Below are positions 63,780-64,000 of a stretch of DNA of 64,000 nt, in pieces. Numbering within the stretch: position 1 is the stretch's first letter; each line of letters opens with the position of its first letter. The translations under genes and the position numbers were made by a program. This DNA comes from Rhyacophila brunnea (lineage: Eukaryota; Arthropoda; Insecta; Trichoptera; Rhyacophilidae), in contig JAGYXB010000687.1 of assembly GCA_022495005.1 (NCBI GenBank), forward strand, positions 1,674,001 through 1,738,000, written 5' to 3'. The notes below the pieces were generated by a model. It saw only the letters and a list, made by a program, of their open reading frames with translations. It was not told the origin of the DNA and searched no databases.

Positions 63780-64000
63780 CATTTGGATTAGTTTAAAAGA
63801 CTGTCGATATCGATTCACCGTTCGGGGCGACCTCGAGGATTATTATCCACGCGATTATGCAGGGCCTACGCAAAAAAAAAAACTCCGCTTTCAAAGTCAC
63901 GGCCGCGCCGGGAATTAGTGTGTTAACAGACAGGTGTTGGTTGATCTCTGCGGACTTTCCCACTTCACGGCTAGTGGCTACATAACACCGACTGTCAGAC
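63780..64000. other. GC-richer segment at the window edge
   Basis: Base composition rises (GGCGACCTCGAGG, GGCCGCGCCGGG) but no recognisable coding or repeat content was found before the window ends. It could be the beginning of a gene or promoter to the right. Confidence 0.25.

Overview
The window is nuclear DNA from an insect. It is strongly AT-rich with large introns. It carries short (TTAGG)n runs like insect telomere DNA, mariner, hAT, pogo/Tigger and piggyBac-type elements, tRNA-derived SINEs and non-LTR remnants, and many TAGGTACCTAC-like and ATAATATTAT-like words. I lean towards a sternorrhynchan hemipteran (aphid-like), but that placement is inference. No bacterial features, CRISPR array or operon is present.

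Three protein-coding genes can be supported by joining exons across introns. (1) At 5655-5764 (+) lies the last coding exon of a Na+/K+-ATPase beta subunit (nervana family); the rest is presumably left of the window or in exons I could not see. (2) At 24134-9983 (-) is a complete 8-exon paralogue of the same family, with every splice phase consistent. Its predicted 472-residue product has the type II membrane segment and all six family cysteines, then an unusual Asp/Glu-rich C-terminal extension of about 125 residues built from a 40-residue tandem repeat. The two beta genes are convergent, with stops about 4.2 kb apart. (3) At 44609-27247 (-) are the last seven constitutive exons plus one likely cassette exon of skywalker (TBC1D24 orthologue: part of the TBC domain and the whole TLDc domain). 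Its 5' exons were not found. Sky and the acidic-tail gene lie head to tail on the minus strand, about 3.1 kb apart.

Most of the remainder is transposon-derived. 1-9.9 kb holds SINE pieces, a hAT-type MITE with 8-bp target duplications, another hAT-like MITE and a Tigger remnant. The introns of the beta paralogue (10-24 kb) contain a fold-back hAT MITE, a hAT MITE with another MITE inside it, LINE tails, an unassigned 2.5-kb element with an array of subterminal motifs, a 92-bp GC-rich minisatellite and a U1 snRNA-like locus. The sky introns contain a piggyBac-type MITE, SINEs and a MITE with very similar 37-bp ends. 44.6-64 kb has no complete gene. It holds tRNA-like SINE heads, hAT transposase tails, a hammerhead-ribozyme-like motif, a THAP first exon, three mariner copies (two inside one nested composite) and a 1.7-kb element with CAGTGACGTCCC ends.

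Long stretches outside these features show only AT-rich DNA with no coding signal I can defend. The only functional links between genes that the sequence suggests are the two related pump subunits and the shared orientation of sky and the acidic-tail gene. Homology calls were made by eye from remembered family motifs; no search was run.
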